DNA of 64,000 nucleotides, taken from NCBI RefSeq assembly GCF_000025865.1, contig NC_014002.1, positions 1 through 64,000 on the forward strand. The letters run 5' to 3'. The DNA comes from Methanohalophilus mahii DSM 5219 (GTDB lineage Archaea > Halobacteriota > Methanosarcinia > Methanosarcinales > Methanosarcinaceae). A program made the translations under genes and the position numbers. The notes below the pieces were generated by a model, which made no database searches, was not told the DNA's origin, and saw only the letters and a program-made list of their open reading frames with translations. Below are positions 35,573 to 44,392 of this stretch, piece after piece; position 1 is the stretch's first letter; each line of letters begins with the position of its first letter.

Positions 35573-35745
35573 GTACTGAAATTTGTACTGATGCTACATA
35601 AGGGTATCAGGAGATTAAGAGTTAAATGGGTGTGGAAGTTGTATCTGAGTGAGTAGCAGATTTTCCGACAGTCTCAAATATATTAATTGAGTATTTAATA
35701 TTCAGGCATATTTTAATCTTGATACAGGTAGGGAGATGATTTCTG

Positions 35746-38700
35746 ATGAAAAACAATTCTAAACTGTCTAATAAAAAGCAAGCAGTTAAACTACCGATAC
35801 TGATAATATCAATTGTTACAATTTTAATGGCATTATCAGGTATAGTTACAGCCCTCCCTGATTACGGGACCGATACATACCCAGGTAATTACACACCAGA
35901 TAACCAGCAGGTCTTGCTTATCAACAACAACAGTGATGTAATAGCCGGACTCTGGGAAGGTAACAATACAGGAGTGTATTATTATAATACCAGTAGTACC
36001 AGCTGGGAAAAAGAATCTGGTGCAAGCGATAAAACGAAAGCCATCCAGAGAGCCATAGATAAATCAACAATCGATAATCAAACGATAATAGTTGGGGATG
36101 GAACTTACAACGGAACCCTAAACATAAACAACGATAATGTGAAAGAAGTAATTGGTTACGAAAACAAACCCACAATAGACGCAGAAGTTGGTGGGACCCC
36201 TATAACGATTGATGTTGATGATGTTATAGTAAAAGAACTCAACATAACCAAATCAGGTGGTAAAGAAGCGGGAATCAAAATTAATTCAGACAACGTCACA
36301 ATAACCAACAACACAATAACAAAAAATGGACAGGTAGGAGTCTATCTCTATAGTTCAAGTAATAATACTATTAGCAGTAACGAAATAACAAACAATAAGT
36401 ATTACGGAATCTATCTCTATAGTTCAAGTGTTAATTCTATTTATTTGAATAACTTCCTAAATCATTATCAAGCTCATGTTTATACTGGTAGGTATAGTTC
36501 TTGGGGTTCTTCGAATTTGATGAACTATACTTACGATGGAGAAGAATACACCAACAAATTAGGTAATTACTACGATGATTTTACAGATAGCGATGCAGAC
36601 GATGATGGTGTATGGGATAATACCAAAGGGAACGATAAATATCCATTAGTAGATAAAGCCGGTCATTACAGCAATTTAACTCCTATAGAGGAGATAGTTG
36701 AAGTAGATGGAGTTATTGGAACCAAATATGAAGAAAATCCACCAGGTAATCAAGAGGTATACCTTGTAAATACAACAGGACATATAACAGGTGCATGGGA
36801 AGGAAACATAGACACAGCGGAAGTTATTCAAAGAGCAAATGATGAAGCCACCTCGGATAACCACATAATAATAGTTGGGAACGGAACCTACAAAGGGAAC
36901 TTAGATATAAACAACCCTGATGTGAGAAAAGTAATTGGTTACGAGAATAAACCCACAATAGACGCAGAAAACTCGGGGTCTCCAATAACGATCAATGCTA
37001 ACGATATCACGGTAAAAGAACTCAATATCACCGGATCAGGCAGTAGAGATAATGCAGGGATCAAGATTAATTTGGATAACGCCACAATAACCAACAACAC
37101 AATAAACAATAATCGGAATGGAATCTACCTATATAGTTCTAATAATACTGTTACAACTAACGAAATAACAACTAATAATAAGTATGGAGTCTACCTCTCG
37201 AGCTCAAATAATAATACCGTTACAAGTAACAACATAATAAACAATAATTTAGAGTACGGAGAAGCAGGAATCTATCTCACGCAATCAAGCGATAATACAT
37301 TCATTAGTAATAACGTAACAGACAATTATAGAGGGATTTACCTAGAACAAGGAAATAATAATGTTTTCACTGATAACAATATAACAGACAATATTGGCGA
37401 TTATGTCTATAGGTCTAAGAATTTTCATGGAGTCCATCTCGTAGGTTCAAGTGATAATTCTTTCACTGGTAACAACATAAAAAATATTACTGGTTATAGT
37501 GAAACTCCGAATGGTGTTTACTTTGGTGAATCAAGTGATAATAATACCTTTGCTGGTAACGAAATAACAAACTGTGCTACGAATGGAATCCTCCTCAGTG
37601 GAATTGATAATACTATTACTAACAACAAAATAACAAACAATAAGAATGGAATCCACATCTCAGGAACTGGCTCCGAGGCAAACAATAATAGCATTACTAA
37701 TAACGAAATAACAAATAATACTAAAAAAGGAATATCCTTTTACCTAGCAGATGATAATACCGTTGCTAATAACAATATAACAACTAATGAGAATGGAATT
37801 GAAATCGTAGAATCAAGCAGTTATAATACTGTCGCAAATAACAACATAACAAGTAATGATAATGGAATCTATCTCTATGGGTCAAGTGATAATTCTATTT
37901 ATTTGAATAACTTCATAGATAACGGTAATCATATTTATTTTGATGTTGATGTTAATCCAGATTATGATTCTGATAATTCTTGGGTCTCTCCGGAATTGAC
38001 CTATATCTACAATGAAGGCACAAATACCAGTAGATTAGGTAATTACTGGGATGACTATAAAGGAAACGATGAAGATGGAGACGGAATTGGAGAGACAACT
38101 TACACAATCCAAGAGGATGCTGGCAATGATACCAGGCCATTGGTAAATACAACAAACCAATACAGCATTCCCAAAACTTATAGTGTTTCTTTGGGGACTG
38201 TTTCTGAGTCTGAATCTGTTGGTGTAAATGAGAATGCCAGTTATACTTTAACCGTGAAGAATACAGGTAACCTGGATGATTCCTATAACTTGGTGATTAG
38301 TAGTCCAAGGGCCGATGCTTTTCTGGATAAAAGCTCTCTTAACTTAGCTCCTGGCGAGTCCAAGTCCGTAAATCTAAATGTTTCCTCTGATTCCGGTGGG
38401 AACTTTGATGTAGATGTGTCCGCGATATCAACTAATACAGGACAGAAAGAAATTGTCACCACGACTACAAAGGTGGAACAGTATGGCCTAACAATGAGTG
38501 CTGACTCAACTTCTTCAACGATTAAACCGGGCAACGAAACTAACTACTCACTAACAGTTAAGAACACAGGTAATCGGGAAGATACGTATAATCTGGAAGT
38601 TACAGCTCCATCTTTAAGTCCTGGCCTGACGACCGGTTCTCTCACTATAGCGCCGGGTAACACCCAATTGTTTAATGTCACTCTCTCAAACTCAACCACT

Positions 38701-41247
38701 GGTTCATATACAGCTACTGTAAACGCATCATCAACCAATGATACGGATGAATGGACTGAGAAAACTCTTGAACTAAATGTTGAGAAAGGAGATAATCCGG
38801 ATGTTTCCCTGTCGCTGAATCCAACAACTAAGAGAGTTGAAAGAAATGGAGAGGCAGCCTACACTATCAAGGTTAAGAATACAGGAAATGTAGAGGATAC
38901 GTATTCATTAATTAATGGTTCAGATGCTTCATCGAGTCTAGGAACAAGTAATATGAATCTTGGTCCGGGAGAATCATCAAGCACTATCCTGACAGTTAGT
39001 AACACGAGTGAGATTAAGACCTATGCAACGGATATAACGGTGGAGTCAGATAATTTTGATGTGAGTTCTAGTGGTACTGTATACACAAAAGCGGTTAAGT
39101 CGGTGGATATCATTGCTAGTCCCGGATCACAAACCACAACCCCGGGAAATAATTCAACCTATACTATTAGTATCCTGAATACAGGCATCCAAACCCATAA
39201 CTATACAGTATCCATACCGTCCAAAACATCTAACACCGATTCAACACTTTCAAAAAGCACTATAAATGTTCTGGAAACAGGACAGACTGCTGAAATTAAA
39301 TTGTCTCTTAATAACACCAAATCATTAGCAGGTGGAGAATCCAGGGGAATTGAGGCAGCAATAACGGCTTCAGTAACGGAATCACCTGATAAATCTGATA
39401 CCACAACAGTAAGCTCTCTATATACAGAAGAAGAAGTTTATGGTGTATCTATTTCCAGTGATGTGGTTGAGCAGGCTGTTAAGCCTGGTAATAATGCTAC
39501 TTATCTGTTAACCATACAGAATCTGGGGAACTCAGATGAAACCATAAATCTGTCTAAGTCCGTACAGAAAGGTAATTTGGAGAAAAGTTCTGTGTATTTA
39601 AGCTCTTCTGGTGATTTAGGTGGTGAGAAAGTGGTTAAGTTCAATCAGCCATCTTCTGAGGCAGGTGAAGTAGTTATAACTGCAAATTCAAGCGGAATAA
39701 CTGATTCCTTGATCCTGAATACAAGGGTAGCCGAAATCGACCAGGAATATGTGGTTAACAGTGATGTAGATGATGCGTCAACAGTTACTAACTCAGAAGT
39801 GGAATCATCCACCATAGTTAACTCAGAAGTGATTAATGATTCCGTTGTTAATAGTTCACGTGTGATAGATTCGAGTATAAATAATACAAAGGTTATTGAT
39901 TCGGATTTGTCAAATGTAATGATAAAGAATGGAGTAGTTGAGAATAATCTGATTAAGAAGGGTGTTGTTACGGTTGATGGTACTGAATATGAGTTAACAG
40001 AAGAAGATGAGGCAGTTACCGCTGAGGAATTAGTAAGTTCTCAAGAGTTTGACAGTAACATAGTAGGTTTTTCAGGTGAAATAACTCAGATAACATCACA
40101 AAACTCCAATGTAACCCTCAACATGACAAGCGATGAGAACTATGTAGGTGGGTCAATGAAACTCCAAAGGTCGAGTACCCCACCAACCGATGTCGATGCG
40201 GAGAATACTAAAACTTCTCAATATGTAAGGATTAAACCAACTGTTAATGTAGAGGAATCCACTAAATACTATGTAATAAAACTGTCTTACACTGATGAAT
40301 GGTTAAAACAAGAAAACATTATTGAAGATACTGTGTCTATATATCGCTATGATGAGAACACGGGAGAATGGGTTAAACTCGTGGAAGAAGGAGATCCAAG
40401 TTTTTGTAATGGAGTGGAAAGAAATCTTGAAAATAACTACGTAAAAGCTAATGTAACCAAATTCTCAACCTACGAAATAAACGGACAAAGAATGAATGAC
40501 CGAGAAGACGGAGATAGAGTAGAAGAAGTTTCAGGTACTGATGATGATTCGGTCAGAGTGTCTGTGGGTGAGAGCATGCCGGCTGAGAGTGTCCGCTCAA
40601 CCAATTCTAAACAAAAGGTAGTTTCTGCAGGAGAATCCGTTGAATATAACTTCAGCGAGAGTAGTGGTCCTGTCAAAGGTATAAGTTTCGAGTCAAAAGA
40701 AAATATGGGACGTGTAATTGCCAAGGTGCAGACCCTTGATAAATTGCCCGACGATGTCAAATCACCGACTGAAACTGGTGACAGTGATAGTACTGAATCC
40801 GGTGAAAAAGACCAAACAGCAAGTAAGACTTACAGCACCATGAGCATCACGGTTGGTAAAAGTGGTACTGTATCGGAAAGCAATTCAGATAACACCTTGA
40901 TCGAGTTCGATGTCACCAAAGAGTGGGTCGAGGATAACAACATCGACCCAGAAACAATCCGGATGGAGAGGTATCACAACGGAGAATGGCACGACCTGCC
41001 AACCAACAAAGTCGCAGAAGATGACAATCTGCTGCATTTCACCGCGTTTACTCCCGGATTCTCGATATTCGCTGTAGTTGGTGACGAAATCGATACTGGA
41101 ATTGAGGAGCAAGAGACCGAAAATGATCCTGAGGTAGATGAAACTGTGGAACCCGAACCAGAAACTGAATCCACACCAGGGTTCACATCGCTTCTGATAC
41201 TCGGTGTGATTGGGACTGCCTACATGGTTTTGAGAAGAAAGAATTGA
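35746..41247 (+). CDS. Giant surface protein: beta-helix modules, CARDB-like repeats, PGF-CTERM anchor
   Basis: An 1833-residue secreted protein. A signal peptide (about 1-37) is followed by two NosD-like right-handed beta-helix modules (about 40-310 and 315-805) with many NNTITNN-type rungs. About five Ig-like NEW3/CARDB repeats follow (about 808-1330; each has a TVKNTGN-like strand), then a short repetitive SEVxxSxVxNS helix (about 1345-1410), and two PGF-pre-PGF-type domains. The C terminus is Glu/Pro-rich with TPGFTSLLILGVIGTAYMVL then RRKN, a PGF-CTERM signal for archaeosortase A and lipid anchoring. It is heavily sequoned and probably part of the cell surface or an adhesin. GGGAGATGA precedes ATG 35746. 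Confidence 0.9.
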   Translation: MKNNSKLSNKKQAVKLPILIISIVTILMALSGIVTALPDYGTDTYPGNYTPDNQQVLLINNNSDVIAGLWEGNNTGVYYYNTSSTSWEKESGASDKTKAIQRAIDKSTIDNQTIIVGDGTYNGTLNINNDNVKEVIGYENKPTIDAEVGGTPITIDVDDVIVKELNITKSGGKEAGIKINSDNVTITNNTITKNGQVGVYLYSSSNNTISSNEITNNKYYGIYLYSSSVNSIYLNNFLNHYQAHVYTGRYSSWGSSNLMNYTYDGEEYTNKLGNYYDDFTDSDADDDGVWDNTKGNDKYPLVDKAGHYSNLTPIEEIVEVDGVIGTKYEENPPGNQEVYLVNTTGHITGAWEGNIDTAEVIQRANDEATSDNHIIIVGNGTYKGNLDINNPDVRKVIGYENKPTIDAENSGSPITINANDITVKELNITGSGSRDNAGIKINLDNATITNNTINNNRNGIYLYSSNNTVTTNEITTNNKYGVYLSSSNNNTVTSNNIINNNLEYGEAGIYLTQSSDNTFISNNVTDNYRGIYLEQGNNNVFTDNNITDNIGDYVYRSKNFHGVHLVGSSDNSFTGNNIKNITGYSETPNGVYFGESSDNNTFAGNEITNCATNGILLSGIDNTITNNKITNNKNGIHISGTGSEANNNSITNNEITNNTKKGISFYLADDNTVANNNITTNENGIEIVESSSYNTVANNNITSNDNGIYLYGSSDNSIYLNNFIDNGNHIYFDVDVNPDYDSDNSWVSPELTYIYNEGTNTSRLGNYWDDYKGNDEDGDGIGETTYTIQEDAGNDTRPLVNTTNQYSIPKTYSVSLGTVSESESVGVNENASYTLTVKNTGNLDDSYNLVISSPRADAFLDKSSLNLAPGESKSVNLNVSSDSGGNFDVDVSAISTNTGQKEIVTTTTKVEQYGLTMSADSTSSTIKPGNETNYSLTVKNTGNREDTYNLEVTAPSLSPGLTTGSLTIAPGNTQLFNVTLSNSTTGSYTATVNASSTNDTDEWTEKTLELNVEKGDNPDVSLSLNPTTKRVERNGEAAYTIKVKNTGNVEDTYSLINGSDASSSLGTSNMNLGPGESSSTILTVSNTSEIKTYATDITVESDNFDVSSSGTVYTKAVKSVDIIASPGSQTTTPGNNSTYTISILNTGIQTHNYTVSIPSKTSNTDSTLSKSTINVLETGQTAEIKLSLNNTKSLAGGESRGIEAAITASVTESPDKSDTTTVSSLYTEEEVYGVSISSDVVEQAVKPGNNATYLLTIQNLGNSDETINLSKSVQKGNLEKSSVYLSSSGDLGGEKVVKFNQPSSEAGEVVITANSSGITDSLILNTRVAEIDQEYVVNSDVDDASTVTNSEVESSTIVNSEVINDSVVNSSRVIDSSINNTKVIDSDLSNVMIKNGVVENNLIKKGVVTVDGTEYELTEEDEAVTAEELVSSQEFDSNIVGFSGEITQITSQNSNVTLNMTSDENYVGGSMKLQRSSTPPTDVDAENTKTSQYVRIKPTVNVEESTKYYVIKLSYTDEWLKQENIIEDTVSIYRYDENTGEWVKLVEEGDPSFCNGVERNLENNYVKANVTKFSTYEINGQRMNDREDGDRVEEVSGTDDDSVRVSVGESMPAESVRSTNSKQKVVSAGESVEYNFSESSGPVKGISFESKENMGRVIAKVQTLDKLPDDVKSPTETGDSDSTESGEKDQTASKTYSTMSITVGKSGTVSESNSDNTLIEFDVTKEWVEDNNIDPETIRMERYHNGEWHDLPTNKVAEDDNLLHFTAFTPGFSIFAVVGDEIDTGIEEQETENDPEVDETVEPEPETESTPGFTSLLILGVIGTAYMVLRRKN
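36130..36970 (+). repeat. Intragenic duplication of the beta-helix module
   Basis: Two near-identical stretches (about 36152-36187 and 36933-36968, both encoding IGYENKPTIDAE) lie about 780 bases apart in the giant surface gene. Flanking text (IIVGDGTYNG/IIVGNGTYKG before, VKELNIT after) is also repeated, so a whole module was duplicated. Confidence 0.75.
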
Positions 41248-41249
41248 AT

Positions 41250-41280
41250 GCAGCAATTAATGCTGCTTCTTTATTATTTT
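41250..41280 (+). terminator. Terminator of the giant surface protein gene
   Basis: GCAGCA (41250-41255) pairs with TGCTGC (41261-41266) around ATTAA, followed by TTCTTTATTATTTTTAT. Confidence 0.6.
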
Positions 41281-41447
41281 TATCGATAATCAACCTAAAC
41301 TATTGTTTTGTAATCGACATACTTTTAACTCGAAAGTAGGGTAACTTTTTAATTTTTTGTAGTAACTATTCCCCTAATTTCCCCTAATAAATTATTATTT
41401 TATAATAAGAATTCCCAATGTGATTTCGATCAGAAAAAACACAAAGG

Positions 41448-41582
41448 GGATTAATTTGATGAAGACACCTATATTACATAAATCAGATGAAAGAGGTCAA
41501 GTTCAACTTACTAATTTATGATTTTGATAAGTATATTTCTGTACCCAGTAATTATTCAAATGAGGATTTCTACAGAGCCTAA
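41448..41582 (+). pseudogene. Possible decayed gene fragment (pirin-like N terminus)
   Basis: AAAGGGGA is followed by ATG 41459 and a 20-codon frame (MKTPILHKSDERGQVQLTN...) ending at TGA. Shifting frame by one continues as YDFDKYISVPSNYSNEDFY before a stop near 41580. The two halves together resemble the opening of pirin/YhhW proteins (x-K-x-x-ERG...tFSF..Y..P). The similarity is short and from memory, so the family call is weak; a frameshifted remnant is the simplest reading. Confidence 0.3.
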
Positions 41583-41596
41583 ATTTGTATGCTATT

Positions 41597-41624
41597 TAAA
41601 AAAGAGCTCCCTTTACAGGGAGCT
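41597..41624 (-). terminator. Terminator of the 47-codon gene
   Basis: Read on the minus strand, AGCTCCC and GGGAGCT (41605-41624) form a perfect seven-pair stem around six bases, followed by C and a run of six T. Confidence 0.7.
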
Positions 41625-41680
41625 TAACTATCCAAAACACAGGAAGGAGGTTGTAGAAAGGCCATTTTAGATTTTTGCGC

Positions 41681-41824
41681 TCACCCCCGGTTGTACCCGT
41701 GGCCCGAATAGAGCCGATACATCCTGTTGCGACGCACTTTCCCGTTATTGTCCAAAATGGCTGAAAAGACAATTGCCGGGTCAATATTTTTTCCCTGTTT
41801 GTATAGTACGACTTTCTCTATCAT
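41681..41824 (-). CDS. Small basic protein of 47 residues, unrecognised
   Basis: This short frame encodes MIEKVVLYKQGKNIDPAIVF... ending in YRLYSGHGYNRG. It has every element of a complete gene: a TATA-like CACTATAAATATC upstream (about 41880-41893), GGGGAGA six bases before ATG 41824, and a canonical hairpin terminator 57 bases after the stop. The protein is basic and glycine-ended, without cysteines or membrane segments, and no family was recognised. It is intact beside a decayed fragment and a truncated permease, in an otherwise gene-poor 800-base stretch. Confidence 0.6.
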   Translation of the reverse strand: MIEKVVLYKQGKNIDPAIVFSAILDNNGKVRRNRMYRLYSGHGYNRG

Positions 41825-42075
41825 TTAGTTCTCCCCGATTCTTTAGGTTTTAACCCTGGAAAGTAGATTGGCAGGGAGATATTTATAGTGCTGGAATTGG
41901 GCTACATATGTTAGGGGTTTGGGTAAGGATGGTTGCAGAACCGTACATCACGGCAGGTATCCACGAATGCCTATGTAGAGTTATTTTGTGTAATTTGTAT
42001 ACAAATGTACAGGTACTGAAAGAAAAATCGGATGTTGTGGATGAGCCTTCAGGTAACTCCTTCAGATCATGAGCA
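41825..42075. other. Gene-poor spacer with a palindrome
   Basis: This spacer holds the promoter of the 47-codon gene and the perfect palindrome ATTTGTATACAAAT at 41993-42006. The palindrome is not placed next to a recognised promoter. Nothing else was supported. Confidence 0.4.
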
Positions 42076-42387
42076 TTACAGTTCTCCCATAATTCCTACA
42101 GTAACCCAGCTTAACAGGAAGGCTGTAACAGCAAAAAGAGATACACCTTGTTTGATAAGTTCGCCCCCAATTATATAGCTAGTAATTGGATTTCCTGCAG
42201 CGATACTGCCGATGAGACTTCCTATAAAAGGATCAATCAGAATATTGCCGGTAAAGATTGTAGAGTAGAGAGATTCAGGAACTGCAGCTTTGAGAAGGCT
42301 GATCGCCATTATGACTCCCACAACGACAGGCAAACTTTGATTCAAAGCATTCAGGGTCTTCTTTGCACTTTTCACAATATGGTTCAT
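42076..42387 (-). pseudogene. Truncated permease (ArsP/DUF318-like), probably non-functional
   Basis: A 103-residue hydrophobic frame with helices at about 18-36, 46-68 and 80-100 and the SIAAGNPITSYIIGGELIKQG signature of small permeases of the COG0701 group. The frame stops right after SWVTVGIMGEL, where relatives continue with a loop and another helix. No continuation was found in other frames. It may be a pseudogene, or a shortened but expressed protein. Confidence 0.5.
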
Positions 42388-42444
42388 AGATCCATCATCT
42401 TTTTATGCCCTGTATTTTTGAATAAGTTATAAATGTATTCGCTA

Positions 42445-42515
42445 TTTTTATATAATTAAACATAATACAAATAATGGGTTTCTATTGGCAGTAGACATTT
42501 CAAGGAGATTATACG
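42445..42515 (+). promoter_or_regulatory. Promoter and ribosome binding site of the CAP-domain gene
   Basis: TTTTTATATAATTAAAC (about 42446-42462) is a TATA box, and AAGGAGAT (42502-42509) lies seven bases before the GTG start at 42516. Confidence 0.55.
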
Positions 42516-43451
42516 GTGGAAAAGTTAAAATTTTTGTTAATATTATTTCTGGCAATTGCATTTTTAATTTTCCCGGCAGGTGCTGAGAATCTGTATTCTG
42601 CTGAGGAGAAACAAATGCTGGATTTGATTAATGAAGAACGTGCTGAACAGGGGGTATCTCCTTTACAATTCAATTCTCTGTTAAATGAGGTTAGCAGTGA
42701 ACATAGCAGGGATATGATTGAAAATAATTATTTTGCTCATGATTCCTATGATGGCACATCTTACTGGCAGCGTCTGCAGGATTTTAATTATCAATCGAGC
42801 ACTACAGCCGAAAATATCGCGATGAACGTTCCCTTTGACCTACAGAAGGCTCATGCAAACCTAATGGCTTCTCCGGGTCACAGGACTAATATCCTGAATC
42901 CCGATTATAATGAGATTGGTATTGGGATCTGGGTAGGTGATTATACCTGCAATGGGGTTACCTATTCAAATGCAGCAATGTTCACACAGGATTTTGGATG
43001 GAATACTTCTGCTGATGAGAAAGATCTGCTTTCAATAGAAAGTTACAGCCCACAGGATAATTTCTCTTCAGATCCTGAAAGTACGCAGGAATTTGCTGTA
43101 ACTACGAACCGACCATGCAATATCCGGTGGCTGATGGATGGGGGTGAGGTACGAGAAATTAATAACGAAATGACTTCCTCTTATACTACATCAAAACCTT
43201 CAACTGGTACATATGAGGTTAAGGTAATAGTTGATGATGGAGTTTCTACAGATATCAGGGAATGGTCCTGGACTGTAGTAGAGGATGATATTGATTCTTC
43301 CTATCATGCTTACGATTTTAACCAGAATTGTTTGATGGATACCAGTGAAGTGTCAAAAGCGATCGATGATTATTATGCCGGTAAGTTAGATGTTGCGGAG
43401 ATTTCCCAAATAATCGATTACTGGTACCTTGGCTCTGATGGATATTGCTGA
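42516..43451 (+). CDS. Secreted CAP/SCP-domain protein with dockerin-like C-terminal module
   Basis: A 311-residue secreted protein starting at GTG 42516. A signal peptide (about 1-23) is followed by a CAP domain (about 25-170) with SSEHSRDMIENNYFAHDS, AENIAMN and SPGHRTNILNPDYNEIGIG motifs. An Ig/PKD-like domain comes next (about 185-262). The last 46 residues, opening YDFNQNCLMDTSEVSKAIDD, form a module shared with the two neighbouring convergent genes. CAP proteins are extracellular; their archaeal role is unknown. The module carries a D-x-N-x-N loop like a half dockerin, so calcium binding is plausible. Confidence 0.85.
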   Translation: MEKLKFLLILFLAIAFLIFPAGAENLYSAEEKQMLDLINEERAEQGVSPLQFNSLLNEVSSEHSRDMIENNYFAHDSYDGTSYWQRLQDFNYQSSTTAENIAMNVPFDLQKAHANLMASPGHRTNILNPDYNEIGIGIWVGDYTCNGVTYSNAAMFTQDFGWNTSADEKDLLSIESYSPQDNFSSDPESTQEFAVTTNRPCNIRWLMDGGEVREINNEMTSSYTTSKPSTGTYEVKVIVDDGVSTDIREWSWTVVEDDIDSSYHAYDFNQNCLMDTSEVSKAIDDYYAGKLDVAEISQIIDYWYLGSDGYC

Positions 43452-43534
43452 TAAGCTACTGCTATTACTATGGGTCTTAAGAGGCATCATTCCGGTCAAT
43501 CAAAAAAAGCAATAAACAAGTTGTTCTCCGTAAT

Positions 43535-43565
43535 CTGGCATACTCCCACGACTAAAGTTCGTGGG
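43535..43565 (-). mobile_element. Solitary IS200/IS605-like end relic
   Basis: CCCACGA (43545-43551) and TCGTGGG (43559-43565) form a perfect stem around CTAAAGT, flanked by the CATACT that usually borders such ends. The 23 bases 43535-43557 recur inverted at 56206-56228 with one mismatch. Terminal hairpins of this form are typical of IS200/IS605-group elements in methanogens. No tnpA or tnpB is nearby. Confidence 0.45.
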
Positions 43566-43600
43566 CTTTCTCTGCTCCTACACCCCTTTAATCGTAAACA

Positions 43601-44392
43601 TTAATTCTGGCAATAAGTGTCCCCTGAAAGGAAATAACCTATCAACTGTGAGAGTTTATTGATGGAAAGGTGGCCGGTAAAAAAATCATCTATCCCTGCA
43701 GAAAGTTCTCCCATCTCAATTATGCAGTTCTGGTTTGCATCATATACATCGTATTCAGGCTGGATTACTACTGGTTCCTCATAGAGGGTAATTGTTTCAT
43801 TAATTTTGCCAGCACTTAATTCAAATATCCCGGGTGGTATTGAATTGGTGGTATAATTATCTTCAAAATAACCCTCTGTATCTGCCTTTATCGAGCTGGA
43901 TGCATTGATGGTAAGGTTGACAGTTGATTCTCCATCCTCTGCATGGCCATCAATTATAATATCATAAGTTCCTGATGGTACGTTTGATTGGGATACTGTT
44001 GCAACTCCGGAATCAGCATCTGCGCTCTTTGTAATCCAGAACAATATCTTAACCCGGACATTCAGGTCTTTAACTTTCTCACCTCTCACCTGAAAAGTAT
44101 TGGATCCATCGGGAATTTCAACATCATCTATCCTGTACTTGTAAGTGCCATCAGATACATTGACAGTTTGATTAAAAGAAACAGTTATATCGAGTACTTC
44201 ATCAGGTTGAGCAGTACCATTTATTTTTATGTCCTCTCCCACAACTGGATAATCGGGATATACGGATAATTCTGTGACAGCAGCACTGGAGAGGGGTATT
44301 GCAACAGCAATCATAAGCAATGCGTATAGTATTGTTGTAAAAACTCTAGCACCGCTTCTGTGTGATTTACCTTTAGATTTGATAGTATTCAT
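43601..44392 (-). CDS. Secreted protein with dockerin-like C-terminal module
   Basis: A 263-residue protein with a long basic N region and a signal segment (about 18-37, ending LSSAAV), a beta-rich middle resembling carboxypeptidase-regulatory or CARDB-type folds, and the shared C-terminal module opening YDANQNCIIEMGELSAGIDD. Its ATG lies inside the end of the preceding gene (20-base overlap, different frame), so the two are translationally coupled. Function is unknown. Confidence 0.78.
   Translation of the reverse strand: MNTIKSKGKSHRSGARVFTTILYALLMIAVAIPLSSAAVTELSVYPDYPVVGEDIKINGTAQPDEVLDITVSFNQTVNVSDGTYKYRIDDVEIPDGSNTFQVRGEKVKDLNVRVKILFWITKSADADSGVATVSQSNVPSGTYDIIIDGHAEDGESTVNLTINASSSIKADTEGYFEDNYTTNSIPPGIFELSAGKINETITLYEEPVVIQPEYDVYDANQNCIIEMGELSAGIDDFFTGHLSINKLSQLIGYFLSGDTYCQN

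Noticed and set aside
36300-37900. Asn-rich repetitive DNA considered as a non-coding satellite
   Set aside because: The frame is open throughout and the repeats correspond to beta-helix rungs of the surface protein.
41596-41784. Minus-strand frame of 62 codons overlapping the 47-codon gene
   Set aside because: It runs through the terminator hairpin and has no ribosome binding site; the alternative frame has all gene signals.
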